Shown here: in pieces, positions 6,223-16,100 of the stretch
How the letters are laid out: every line of letters starts with the position of its first letter
How positions within the stretch are numbered: position 1 is the stretch's first letter
From: Bacteroidales bacterium
GTDB lineage: Bacteria > Bacteroidota > Bacteroidia > Bacteroidales > UBA932
Assembly (NCBI GenBank): GCA_016285215.1
Contig: JAEEQI010000039.1
Location: forward strand, 1-16,512
Length of the DNA: 16,512 bases
Direction: 5' to 3'
Program-made: the position numbers and the translations under genes
Notes under the pieces: model-generated
What the model saw: the letters and a program-made list of their open reading frames with translations, nothing else
Told to the model about the DNA's origin: nothing
Database searches by the model: none

Positions 6223-9200
6223 ATGAGACTACGTGCCCTTCTTCTCGCCTCTGCCGCTCTTGTAGTGGCCTTTTCTTGCGGGAAAACAGAGCCTGAGCCA
6301 ACTCCTCAGCCGGAGCCTCAAAAGCAGCAAATAACAATTCCGGCCGAAAGCCAAGCCGTATTCAATTCCGGCCTCAACCTCACTTCTGGTAACACTGGAG
6401 GGGGAGGAAGCACTGGTCAGGCGCAGACTTCAACTGTGAAGTTTACGGTTCCTGCCAGCTGGAGCGCAGATGTGAACGACACCCGTTCATCCACCTGGCT
6501 CAGCGTGCAGCCGTCCAGCGGTGGCGCCGGTGATGTGACTATGACGGTTACGGCTCAGCCTAATACTGGAGCGGATGCAAGAAGCGCTACCGTTACGCTG
6601 AAATGTGGAAGTAATACCAAGTCCTTTACGGTGAATCAGGCAGGTAACCAGCCCACGGTGGTCCCGGTCCAATTTGTGACTTTGGATAAGACGACCGTTA
6701 CTTTGGAAGAGAATCAAAGCACTTTGCTTAATGCTACTGTCCTTCCCGAAAATGCCACAGACAAGACCGTGACTTGGAGTACGTCCGATGATCAAGTGGC
6801 TATTGTTAATGAAGGTCGTGTAACAACTATTAGGGAAGGCGAAGCTGTGATTACGGCTAAGGCGGGCGACAAGTCGGCTAAGTGCCAGGTGAAAGTGAAG
6901 AAATCGGTGATACCGGTTGTTTCCATCATGCTGAACAAGACTGAACTCAAATTGAATAAAGGGGCCGAAGAAGTATTGGTGGCGACTGTCATGCCAGAGA
7001 ATGCTACGGATAAGACGGTCTCCTGGTCAAGCAATCCTTCAGACATTGTAAGCGTAGATCAAAATGGTAAAGTCAAGGCATTGAAAGGTGGAAGCACTGT
7101 AATTTCGGCTACGGCAGGAGATCAAACAGCCACTTGTGCGGTGGAAGTTACGGTCCCGGTAGAAAGTGTTTCTCTTGATGTTACTTCCATGACTTTAGAG
7201 CCTGGTGCAGAATCTTCAGTCCTAGTTATTATCTCTCCTGAGGATGCTACCAACAGGAAGGTCACATGGAATAACACCAATCCTTCGGTTGCAACAGTAG
7301 ATGAGCTTGATAACATTAAAGCTCTTGCGATAGGAACAACTGTTATTACAGCTACGGTGGAGAATAAGAGCGCCTCCTGTACTATTATTGTAAAAGAAGC
7401 CGTTGTGGCCGTTACTTCTGTAACGCTGAACAAAAACAGATTACAACTTACAAAGGGTCAAAGTGAATCCTTGACAGCTACGGTTAAACCTGATAATGCT
7501 ACTGATAAAACAGTTACATGGTCCAGTAACGATGAAACCGTTGCGAGTGTGACGCAAAACGGCCGTGTAACGGCCCAAAAGAGCGGAACAGCCACCATAA
7601 CAGCCAAGTCCGGCGAGAAATCCGCTACCTGCGAAGTGACCATCACCACGCCGGTAGAAAGCGTATCGCTGGATAGGACCGCCGTCAGTTTGGAAGAGGG
7701 CCAGACCACTACACTAGTAGCCACTATCAGTCCCAATGATGCCGATGATACTAAGGTGGAATGGACAACGTCCAAATCCTCTGTTGTGACCGTTTCCAAC
7801 GGAGTGGTAACGGCCGTGGCCGAAGGCGAGGCTATCATCACAGCCAAGGCGGGCGGAAAATCGGCCACCTGTGCCGTGTCGGTAAAGAAGAAAGTGGTAC
7901 CCGTTTCATCTGTGACACTGAATAAGACATCTTTGTCTCTGAACAAAGGAGAGAATGCGGTTCTTACAGCCACTGTGCTACCAGAAAACGCAACGGACAA
8001 GGCCGTTACCTGGTCCAGTAGTGATGAAACAGTAGCAGGCATTTCCCAGAATGGTCAGGTTACGGCTCTGAAGAGCGGCAAGGCCACCATCACCGCCAAA
8101 GCCGGTGAGAAATCGGCTACCTGCGAGGTGGTCATCTCAACCCCCGTAGAAAGGGTTTCCCTGGATCGCACCTCTGTCAGTTTGGAAGAAGGCCAGACCA
8201 CCACGCTGGTGGCTACCATCAGTCCTAATGATGCCGATGAAAAGACGGTTGAATGGACTACATCCAATGCATCCATTGCCACGGTTGCCAATGGCGTGGT
8301 TACGGCTGTGGCCGAAGGGACGGCTACCATTACCGCTAAGGCAGGTGGAAAATCGGCCACCTGTGCAGTCTCTGTGAAGAAAGCCATTGTCCCAGTTACT
8401 TCCGTTTCCTTGAATAAGACCCAGTTATCGTTGAAGAAGGGCGAGAGCGAACTCTTGACCGCTACGGTGAAGCCTGATAATGCTACGGACAAGTCGGTTA
8501 CCTGGTCCAGCAGTGACGAGACCGTGGCCAGTGTCACTCAAAATGGGCGAGTAACGGCGTTGAAGAGCGGAAGCGTATCCATTACTGCTAAAGCTGGTGA
8601 GAAATCGGCCTCTTGCGAAGTGAAGATTACCACCCCGGTGGAAGAAGTGGCGCTGGACCGTACATCTGTCAGTTTGGAAGAAGGGCAGACCACCACGTTG
8701 GTTGCTACTATCAGCCCGAATGATGCCGATGATAAGACGGTCGTTTGGACCACGTCCAATGCGTCCGTTGCCACGGTGGCCAACGGCCTTGTGACGGCGG
8801 TGGCCGAAGGAACCGCTACCATCACTGCGAAGGCCGGTGGGAAGTCTGCCACCTGTGCCATTTCCGTAAAGAAGGCTGTGGTATCAGTGACATCAGTTAC
8901 CTTGAACAAGAGCAGCCTTGCTTTGACCAAAGGCAAGAGTGAGACGCTCATTGCTACTATTAATCCTGAAAACGCAACAGATAAGACTATAACCTGGACT
9001 AGCAGTGATGCTACAGTCGCCAGTGTCACGCAGAATGGCCATGTGACTGCCCTAAAGACGGGACGGGCTACCATTACGGCCAAGGCCGGTGAAAAATCGG
9101 CCTCTTGTGACGTGACCATTACTACACCAGTGGAGAGTATTTCACTTGACCGCGCTTCCGTGAGCCTAGAAGAAGGTCAGAGCACTACGTTGGTAGCCAC

Positions 9201-12200
9201 CATCAGTCCTAACGATGCCGATGAAAAAACGGTTGTATGGTCTACCTCCAGCGCTTCCGTGGCAACGGTTGTAAATGGCGTTGTGACTGCAGTGGCCGAA
9301 GGCAACGCGACCATCACGGCCAAAGCAGGAGGCAAATCGGCCACCTGCGCAGTGTCGGTTAAGAAAGCGGTGGTGGCGGTAACTTCCGTATCTTTGAATA
9401 AGACCACTTTGTCTCTGACCAAGGGAAAGACGGAGACCTTAACGGCTACCGTGAAACCGGACAACGCCACGGATAAAACGGTTACGTGGTCCAGCAGCGA
9501 TGCCACCGTGGCCAGCGTTACCCAGAACGGCTTGATAAAGGCTGAAAAGAGTGGCAAGGCTACGATTACTGCGAAGGCGGGAGAAAAGTCAGCTACTTGT
9601 GAGGTGACCATCACAACCCCGGTGGAAAGTGTTTCCCTTGATCGTGTTTCAGTAAGCCTGGAAGAAGGTCAGACTACTAAATTGATAGCTACTATCAGCC
9701 CCAACGATGCAGATGAAAAGACGGTGCAATGGACATCATCCAGTACATCTGTCGCTACGGTTGTTGATGGCGTGGTTACCGCGGTGGCAGAAGGTTCTGC
9801 TACAATTACAGCTAAAGCCGGAGGAAAATCGGCCACCTGTGCCGTCTCGGTAAAGAAGGCGGTAGTGGCTGTGACTTCCGTAACGTTGAATAAGACCGCC
9901 CTGTCTTTGACGAAGAATCAGAGTGAAACCTTGATAGCTACAGTGAATCCTGACAACGCCACAGATAAGTCGGTTACCTGGTCCAGCAGTGATGAGACTG
10001 TTGCGAGTATTACTCAGAATGGCCTGGTTACGGCCCTTAAAAGCGGAAAAGCTACTATTACGGCTAAGGCGGGTGAGAAATCGGCCACTTGTGTGGTAAC
10101 CATAACTACTCCGGTAAAGAGTATAACTTTGGACCGCACTTCCATGAGTCTGGAAGAGGGGCAGTCAACCACACTTGTTGCTACCATTAGCCCCAGCGAC
10201 GCCGACGATAAAACCATAGTTTGGACTACCTCCAAGGCCTCGGTCGTGACTGTAGCCAATGGTGTGGTTACCGCGGTGGCCGAGGGTAATGCCACAATTA
10301 CAGCCACGGCGGGAGGACTATCTGCTACTTGCGCAGTCTCAGTAAAGAAGGCGGTAGTAGCGGTTACTTCCGTCACATTGAATAAGACCACGCTGACCCT
10401 AATCAAGGGCCAGGGAGAAGTCCTTACAGCCACGGTGAATCCGGACAATGCTACAGACAAGACGGTGAGCTGGTCCAGTGACGACGAAACGGTTGCCAGC
10501 GTTGCCCAGAACGGCCGAGTGACGGCCTTGAAGACGGGTAATGCTACCATCACGGCCAAAGCGGGTGAGAAATCTGCTGCTTGTAAAGTGACTATCACAA
10601 CCCCCGTCGAAAGTGTTTCTCTTGACCGCACATCCGTCAGTTTGGAGGAAGGCCAGACAACCACGTTGGTGGCCACAATTAGTCCGGGCGATGCCGATGA
10701 AAAGACAGTGACGTGGACCACATCCAAGGCCTCTATTGCAACGGTTGTAAACGGTGTTGTTACGGCTGTTGCCGAGGGAACCGCAACTATCACAGCTACG
10801 GTGGGAGGCAAATCGGCCACTTGTGCTATTTCTGTTAAGAAGGCTGTGATTGCAGTTACATCTGTGACTTTAAATAAGACGAGCCTATCCCTGACCAAGG
10901 GACAGAGCGAGCAGCTGTCGGCTACGGTTAATCCCGATAACGCTACTGATAAGTCGGTTACTTGGTCCAGTAGCGATGAGACTATCGCAAGCGTAACTCA
11001 AAATGGCTTGGTGACAGCTAAAAAGAGTGGTAAGGCTACTATTACAGCTAAAGCCGGTGAAAAATCAGCCACTTGCGAAGTGACTATTACTACGCCGGTG
11101 GAAAGTGTCAGTTTGGATCGCACGTCCGTCAGTTTGGAGGAAGGTCAGACAACCACGTTGGTGGCTACAATTAGTCCGGGCGATGCCGATGAAAAGACTG
11201 TAACATGGACTAGCTCCAGTCCATCCATCGCTACCGTGGTAGGTGGAGTTGTTACCGCTTTAGCGGAAGGGAACGCAACCATCACGGCCAAGGCGGGGGG
11301 CAAATCGGCCACCTGTGCGGTTTCCGTTAAGAAGGCTGTGGTTGCCGTTACATCTGTGACTTTGAACAAGACGAGCCTATCCCTAACCAAGGGACAGAGC
11401 GAACAGCTTTCGGCCACGGTTAATCCTGACAATGCCACAGATAAATCGGTAACCTGGTCCAGCAGCGACGAAACCATTGCGAGTGTAACTCAAAATGGAC
11501 AGGTAAAGGCCGTGAAGAGTGGGAAGGCCACCATTACAGCCAAGGCTGGAGAGAAGTCCGCTACGTGCGAGGTCACTATTACCACGCCTGTAGAAAGTGT
11601 CTCGCTGGATCGTTCCTCTGTAAGCCTTGAAGAAGGCCAGACCACTACGTTGGTGGCCACAATCAGTCCGGGCGATGCTGATCAAAAGACTGTGACGTGG
11701 ACTACATCCAACGCCTCTGTTGCAACGGTTGTGAACGGTGTTGTTACGGCAGTGGCCGAAGGAGATGCTGTTATCACGGCCTCTGGAGGAGGTAAATCCG
11801 CCACGTGTGCGATTTCTGTAAGGAAGGCCGTGGTTGCCGTTACGTCTGTTACATTGAACAAGACAACTCTGTCGCTGACCAAAGGGCAGGGCGAACAGCT
11901 TTCTGCTACGGTTAATCCAGACAACGCCACAGATAAGTCTGTTACCTGGTCCAGTAGCGACGAAACTATTGCGAGTGTAACTCAAAATGGCTTGGTGACA
12001 GCCCAGAAGAGTGGTAAGGCCACCATCACCGCCAAGGCAGGTGAAAAGTCTGCCACCTGCGAGGTGACTATTACTACGCCGGTGGAAAGCGTTTCTCTAG
12101 ACCGTTCTTCGATAAGCCTTGATGAAGGCCAAAACGCAACGCTGGTAGCCACAATTAGTCCGGGCGATGCCGATGAAAAGACAGTGACGTGGACCACATC

Positions 12201-13122
12201 CAAGGCCTCTGTCGCAACGGTTGTGAACGGCGTTGTTACGGCAGTGGCCGAAGGCAATGCGATCATCACGGCTTCGGCAGGGGGCAAATCGGCCACTTGT
12301 TCCGTGACGGTTAACAAAGCAGTTATTCCTGTGACAGGAATAACTTTAAACAAAGAGGAGACTCGAATTGCTATAGGCTCTTCCGAGACATTGGTTGCAA
12401 CTGTTTTGCCGGATAATGCCACCGATAAGACAGTGACTTGGCGAAGTTTGGATACTTCCATCGCGACGGTAGATCAAAACGGTCGGGTTACGGCGGTCTC
12501 CAGTGGTTGGGTTCAAATAGAAGCGAAGGCTGGCGATCGTTACGCCTATTGCAGCGTTTACGGTTATGTCCCTATATCTGGGATTACCTTGTCGGAGACA
12601 AGTATCTCTATAAATAAGGGTGATGGTTATCCTCTTTCTGCAACCATACATCCCGATAATGCGTATATTGGGGACAGTTCTATCCAATGGCAATCTTCGA
12701 AACCCGAAATAGCATCAGTAGACCAGTATGGTTATGTTAGTGCCCTGGCAGCGGGATCCGCGACCATTACGGCATCTATTGCGGGTCATTCTGCTTCTTG
12801 TATTGTGACAATAATAGTTCCTGTTACAAGTGTTACTATTAACGCGCCATCTACATCTATAGAGGTGGGAGAAACAATCACATTAACGGCCATTATTAAT
12901 CCTTCGGATGCAACCGAGAAAACTATCACATGGGAGTCTTCCAATGATGACATCGCAACAGTAGATAAGAACGGAAAGATCACAGCTAAAAGCGTCGGTT
13001 GGGTTGTTTTTTATGCCCACTGTGGGGGCGTTACGGGCTATCTCGGTATAGAAGTGAAACAAAAAGGAATAGGAGGAGACGACCCGGAAGGGTTCGAGAA
13101 AGGTGGAGAAGAAGAATGGTAA
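6223..13122 (+). CDS. Giant surface lipoprotein: BACON domain plus 26 Big_2 Ig-like domains
   Basis: A 2299-aa protein. Residues 1-19 are a lipoprotein signal ending VAFSC (Cys19 lipidated), followed by a Pro/Glu linker. Residues about 36-146 are a BACON-type domain (WLSVQPSSGGAGDVTMTV, SFTVNQAG). Big_2 domains begin at about residue 149. Three diverged domains come first, then ten exact repeats of an A (81 aa) plus B (83 aa) pair spanning residues 397-2036, then three more diverged domains to about 2280 and an acidic tail (GGDDPEGFEKGGEEEW). A domains carry LNKT..L..G, PDNATDK and WSSSDE; B domains carry SLDRTSVSLEEGQ, PNDADEK and GVVTAVAEG. Nearly every domain has one Cys before its last strand. 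There is no catalytic or C-terminal sorting motif. An elongated stalk or adhesin is inferred. The stop is 19 nt before the M64 gene, so the two are probably one operon. Confidence 0.9.
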   Translation: MRLRALLLASAALVVAFSCGKTEPEPTPQPEPQKQQITIPAESQAVFNSGLNLTSGNTGGGGSTGQAQTSTVKFTVPASWSADVNDTRSSTWLSVQPSSGGAGDVTMTVTAQPNTGADARSATVTLKCGSNTKSFTVNQAGNQPTVVPVQFVTLDKTTVTLEENQSTLLNATVLPENATDKTVTWSTSDDQVAIVNEGRVTTIREGEAVITAKAGDKSAKCQVKVKKSVIPVVSIMLNKTELKLNKGAEEVLVATVMPENATDKTVSWSSNPSDIVSVDQNGKVKALKGGSTVISATAGDQTATCAVEVTVPVESVSLDVTSMTLEPGAESSVLVIISPEDATNRKVTWNNTNPSVATVDELDNIKALAIGTTVITATVENKSASCTIIVKEAVVAVTSVTLNKNRLQLTKGQSESLTATVKPDNATDKTVTWSSNDETVASVTQNGRVTAQKSGTATITAKSGEKSATCEVTITTPVESVSLDRTAVSLEEGQTTTLVATISPNDADDTKVEWTTSKSSVVTVSNGVVTAVAEGEAIITAKAGGKSATCAVSVKKKVVPVSSVTLNKTSLSLNKGENAVLTATVLPENATDKAVTWSSSDETVAGISQNGQVTALKSGKATITAKAGEKSATCEVVISTPVERVSLDRTSVSLEEGQTTTLVATISPNDADEKTVEWTTSNASIATVANGVVTAVAEGTATITAKAGGKSATCAVSVKKAIVPVTSVSLNKTQLSLKKGESELLTATVKPDNATDKSVTWSSSDETVASVTQNGRVTALKSGSVSITAKAGEKSASCEVKITTPVEEVALDRTSVSLEEGQTTTLVATISPNDADDKTVVWTTSNASVATVANGLVTAVAEGTATITAKAGGKSATCAISVKKAVVSVTSVTLNKSSLALTKGKSETLIATINPENATDKTITWTSSDATVASVTQNGHVTALKTGRATITAKAGEKSASCDVTITTPVESISLDRASVSLEEGQSTTLVATISPNDADEKTVVWSTSSASVATVVNGVVTAVAEGNATITAKAGGKSATCAVSVKKAVVAVTSVSLNKTTLSLTKGKTETLTATVKPDNATDKTVTWSSSDATVASVTQNGLIKAEKSGKATITAKAGEKSATCEVTITTPVESVSLDRVSVSLEEGQTTKLIATISPNDADEKTVQWTSSSTSVATVVDGVVTAVAEGSATITAKAGGKSATCAVSVKKAVVAVTSVTLNKTALSLTKNQSETLIATVNPDNATDKSVTWSSSDETVASITQNGLVTALKSGKATITAKAGEKSATCVVTITTPVKSITLDRTSMSLEEGQSTTLVATISPSDADDKTIVWTTSKASVVTVANGVVTAVAEGNATITATAGGLSATCAVSVKKAVVAVTSVTLNKTTLTLIKGQGEVLTATVNPDNATDKTVSWSSDDETVASVAQNGRVTALKTGNATITAKAGEKSAACKVTITTPVESVSLDRTSVSLEEGQTTTLVATISPGDADEKTVTWTTSKASIATVVNGVVTAVAEGTATITATVGGKSATCAISVKKAVIAVTSVTLNKTSLSLTKGQSEQLSATVNPDNATDKSVTWSSSDETIASVTQNGLVTAKKSGKATITAKAGEKSATCEVTITTPVESVSLDRTSVSLEEGQTTTLVATISPGDADEKTVTWTSSSPSIATVVGGVVTALAEGNATITAKAGGKSATCAVSVKKAVVAVTSVTLNKTSLSLTKGQSEQLSATVNPDNATDKSVTWSSSDETIASVTQNGQVKAVKSGKATITAKAGEKSATCEVTITTPVESVSLDRSSVSLEEGQTTTLVATISPGDADQKTVTWTTSNASVATVVNGVVTAVAEGDAVITASGGGKSATCAISVRKAVVAVTSVTLNKTTLSLTKGQGEQLSATVNPDNATDKSVTWSSSDETIASVTQNGLVTAQKSGKATITAKAGEKSATCEVTITTPVESVSLDRSSISLDEGQNATLVATISPGDADEKTVTWTTSKASVATVVNGVVTAVAEGNAIITASAGGKSATCSVTVNKAVIPVTGITLNKEETRIAIGSSETLVATVLPDNATDKTVTWRSLDTSIATVDQNGRVTAVSSGWVQIEAKAGDRYAYCSVYGYVPISGITLSETSISINKGDGYPLSATIHPDNAYIGDSSIQWQSSKPEIASVDQYGYVSALAAGSATITASIAGHSASCIVTIIVPVTSVTINAPSTSIEVGETITLTAIINPSDATEKTITWESSNDDIATVDKNGKITAKSVGWVVFYAHCGGVTGYLGIEVKQKGIGGDDPEGFEKGGEEEW
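7411..12330 (+). repeat. Ten tandem 492-bp units inside the Big_2 gene
   Basis: Reading the B-domain start codon (Val of VESVSLD) gives positions 7654, 8146, 8638, 9130, 9622, 10114, 10606, 11098, 11590 and 12082, always 492 bp apart. A-domain starts at 7411, 7903 and 12331 fit the same phase. The array is therefore 10 x 492 = 4920 bp with no net indel. A diverged 495-bp pair precedes it (6916-7410), and a diverged A/B pair with the same 81/83-aa spacing follows it (12331 and 12574, next domain at 12823). Confidence 0.95.
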
Positions 13123-13141
13123 CTTTAAAGACGAAAACGAT

Positions 13142-16100
13142 ATGAAAATAAGAAGAATCATAATAGCAATAGCGTTCTTTTTGGCATCATGTCTCCGCGA
13201 AGATCCAGTTGATGAAATAGCCATGAAGACTTTTGATTGCTTTACAATAGTTATGGATGACGTTGATGTCACTAAAGCATTTATGGGAGATGGTGGTTCG
13301 GTGAAATGGAACGAGTGGGACGATATATATGTTTTTAGTGATTTGCAAGGCCCGGTCCGTTATTATAGAAGTTATGACGGGAAGTGTTATGGAGATCCTA
13401 TTTCAGGAACCAAATTTTATGCATATTGGGACAATTATTGTACGCAGTATAACCCTGACAATCCAACAGTGTTGACTTGTAATGGTGGGTTACAAGGAGC
13501 TGTGCTCGGCCAATATATCGTATTCCCACTTGTTGCTGTTAGTGAAGGTGACAATCTTATTTTTCGACCAACAGTTGGTCTCCTTCATATTAGATTACAA
13601 AGCACCCATCGTGTCATCACTGTAAGTTTACGTGGCAATAGTGACGAGAGTTTTTGTAATATTATTGGTACAATAGATTTGGAAGAAACTAATCCTACAC
13701 TCTGCGTCGTTGCAAAAAGAGACGAATACCCTGATTCACAAAGCGTTGGTATTCCAGTCGAAGAGCAAGAAAATGGCCTTTGGGATATTTACTTCCCTGT
13801 CCCAGAAATGTCCTTTGAAAAAGGTTTTACTATTACAATCGGTTATGAAGAGAATGATTCTTATTTTGTTATCGACAAGTCAACACATAAAAGAATTGAA
13901 TTTAAGCGGGGGATAATGAAAAGCTTTACTCTCGTTGAACTGGATCAAGAGATAGAAGATATTGATAGATTACAAAGAGAGGCCCTTATTGCCTTATATA
14001 ATTCTACAGATGGAGACCACTGGGTAAATAATACAAATTGGTGCTCTGATAAACCAATCAACGAATGGTATGGAGTAGAAACTTTTTCTCCATACAATGA
14101 GGTAGGGAAACTTGATTTAAGCTATAATAATCTTAATGGTACGCTGCCATCAGAAATAGGTAACCTTACCCACTTGCACTGGCTATATTTAAGCGGAAAT
14201 CCCAAATTGGGGGGAGCAATTCCTAAAGAAATTGGATTATTAGATAAGTTGTACTGGATAAATTTCAATTTTGACAATTTTTCAGGTCCGATTCCTTCCG
14301 AAATAGGATTATTAAAAGATTTGAAAGCGTTTGAGGCTAATGGGAATAAACTTTCGGGAGCGATACCGAAAGAAGTTAAGCAATTGGGGAATATTGGAAT
14401 AATTGATTTATCGTTTAACAAACTTACCGGTCCACTTCCGGAATTCTCACTGAACCATACAGATGGATTGGATGTTTCTTTGGATGGAAATATGATTACA
14501 GGAACAATTCCGGAATCATACGGTTCTTTGAGTACTGCCAGATTTAGACTTTGCTATAATTATTTATCTGGAGATGTTCCAGAAAGTTTTCAGCAGTTAC
14601 CTTTTTGGGATTATCATTGGCCTTTCCTTATTGCCCAGAGAGGTAAGGGTTTTAATATGGAGAGTCTCCACCTTCGTGGTCCAAAATTTTCGATTACAGC
14701 AACGGACGGAACAAAAATAGATGATAGTATTTATGGAAAAAACGAGTATACATTACTATTTGAATTCGTGGATGATGCTCAGTTAAGTTTTTATGATGAG
14801 GTATATAATCTTTACTGTGATTACAAGAAAAAGGGATTGGAAGTAATTGGATACTGCGGTGGCGTCACAAATAGCGAATTGGCCGAAAGCGTCTCTGTCT
14901 TTGGCTTTCCCTGGAAGAATTTTAGATATGATGGGGCTAGCACAATATCTGCGTTCCTCCCATTTGACTGGGATAACCCGGTGTTTATGTTGTCAAATAG
15001 ATATCCAGGGGTAAATGTTGTGGACAGGAATGGGGATATGGTTTTTACTCCTTATTCCTTGGGGCCAATTGATATTATTGATTCTTCGGATGGTGGTTAT
15101 TCAATAAATGGAAATGCGATGAATTATTCGATAGATGATCTTGTGGAGTTTATATCTAACAAGCTCGGAGAACCAGATCCATTTGATCCTATTGGTCCAG
15201 ATAAGCCGTATGAATCTATTGATTATTTTGCAGATGGGAATGTTCACGTGTTGCAGGAGGCCAGCCAAGGGAAGGGCGTAAATCTTGTTTTAATGGGAGA
15301 TGCCTATTCTGACAGATTGATAGCAGATGGGACATATCAAGAGGTGATGCAAAGAACGGCGGATGCTTTTTTCACTGAGGAGCCTTATAAGTCCTTCCGA
15401 GATTTATTTAATGTATATTATGTGGATGTTGTGTCAAAGAATGAAACATTCTACGGAGAAACAGCTCTTGAAACATATTATGGAGGAGGAACGCTAGTGG
15501 GAGGTAACAATAATAAGGTGTTTGAATATGCACAAAAAGCTGTACTTGATTCTGATTTGACAGATGTTCTTATCACGGTGTTGATGAATAGAGACTATTA
15601 TGCTGGAACGTGTAATATATTTGTTCCAGCCGAGGGCGATTATGCCAGAGGCCGTTCCATATCATACATTCCGGTTAATAGTGATGAAGATACCTTCAAT
15701 GCGCTGGTTTCTCATGAATCCGGTGGACACGGATTTGCTAAACTGGCGGATGAGTATGATCAATATCAACTTGATGGAATAGGACAGACAATTCCAAAGG
15801 AGCGAGTTGCGACGTATATTATGGAAGCACAATACGGTTTTTGGCGGAATGTTGATTTTACCTCTGACCCTGAAGAGGTAAAATGGTCAAGGTTCATTAC
15901 CGATTCGCGTTATCAATCTGAGAGTATTGGTGTTTATGAGGGGGCTTGTACCTATTCTTTTGGCGCTTATCGACCTACCTCGGAGAGCATTATGAATAAT
16001 AACACCGGCGGCTTCAACGCGCCATCCCGCTATGCAATATGGTATCGTATTAATAAATTGGCCTATGGAGAGGAATGGAACGGTACATATGAAGATTTTG

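Noticed and set aside
7411..12330. CRISPR array or noncoding satellite as the source of the periodic signal
   Set aside because: The 492-bp units are one continuous reading frame of Ig-like domains with synonymous drift, so the repetition is protein-level.
7458..12983. Many long open frames on the minus strand across the Big_2 array
   Set aside because: They are low-complexity mirror images of the repeat (Val/Thr/Ala/Ser-rich), recur with the 492-bp period, and have no supporting promoters or known folds.
13103..13141. Longer N-terminus for the M64 lipoprotein overlapping the Big_2 gene
   Set aside because: Starting at 13142 places the signal peptide directly at the N-terminus; the extra 13 residues are polar and would spoil it.
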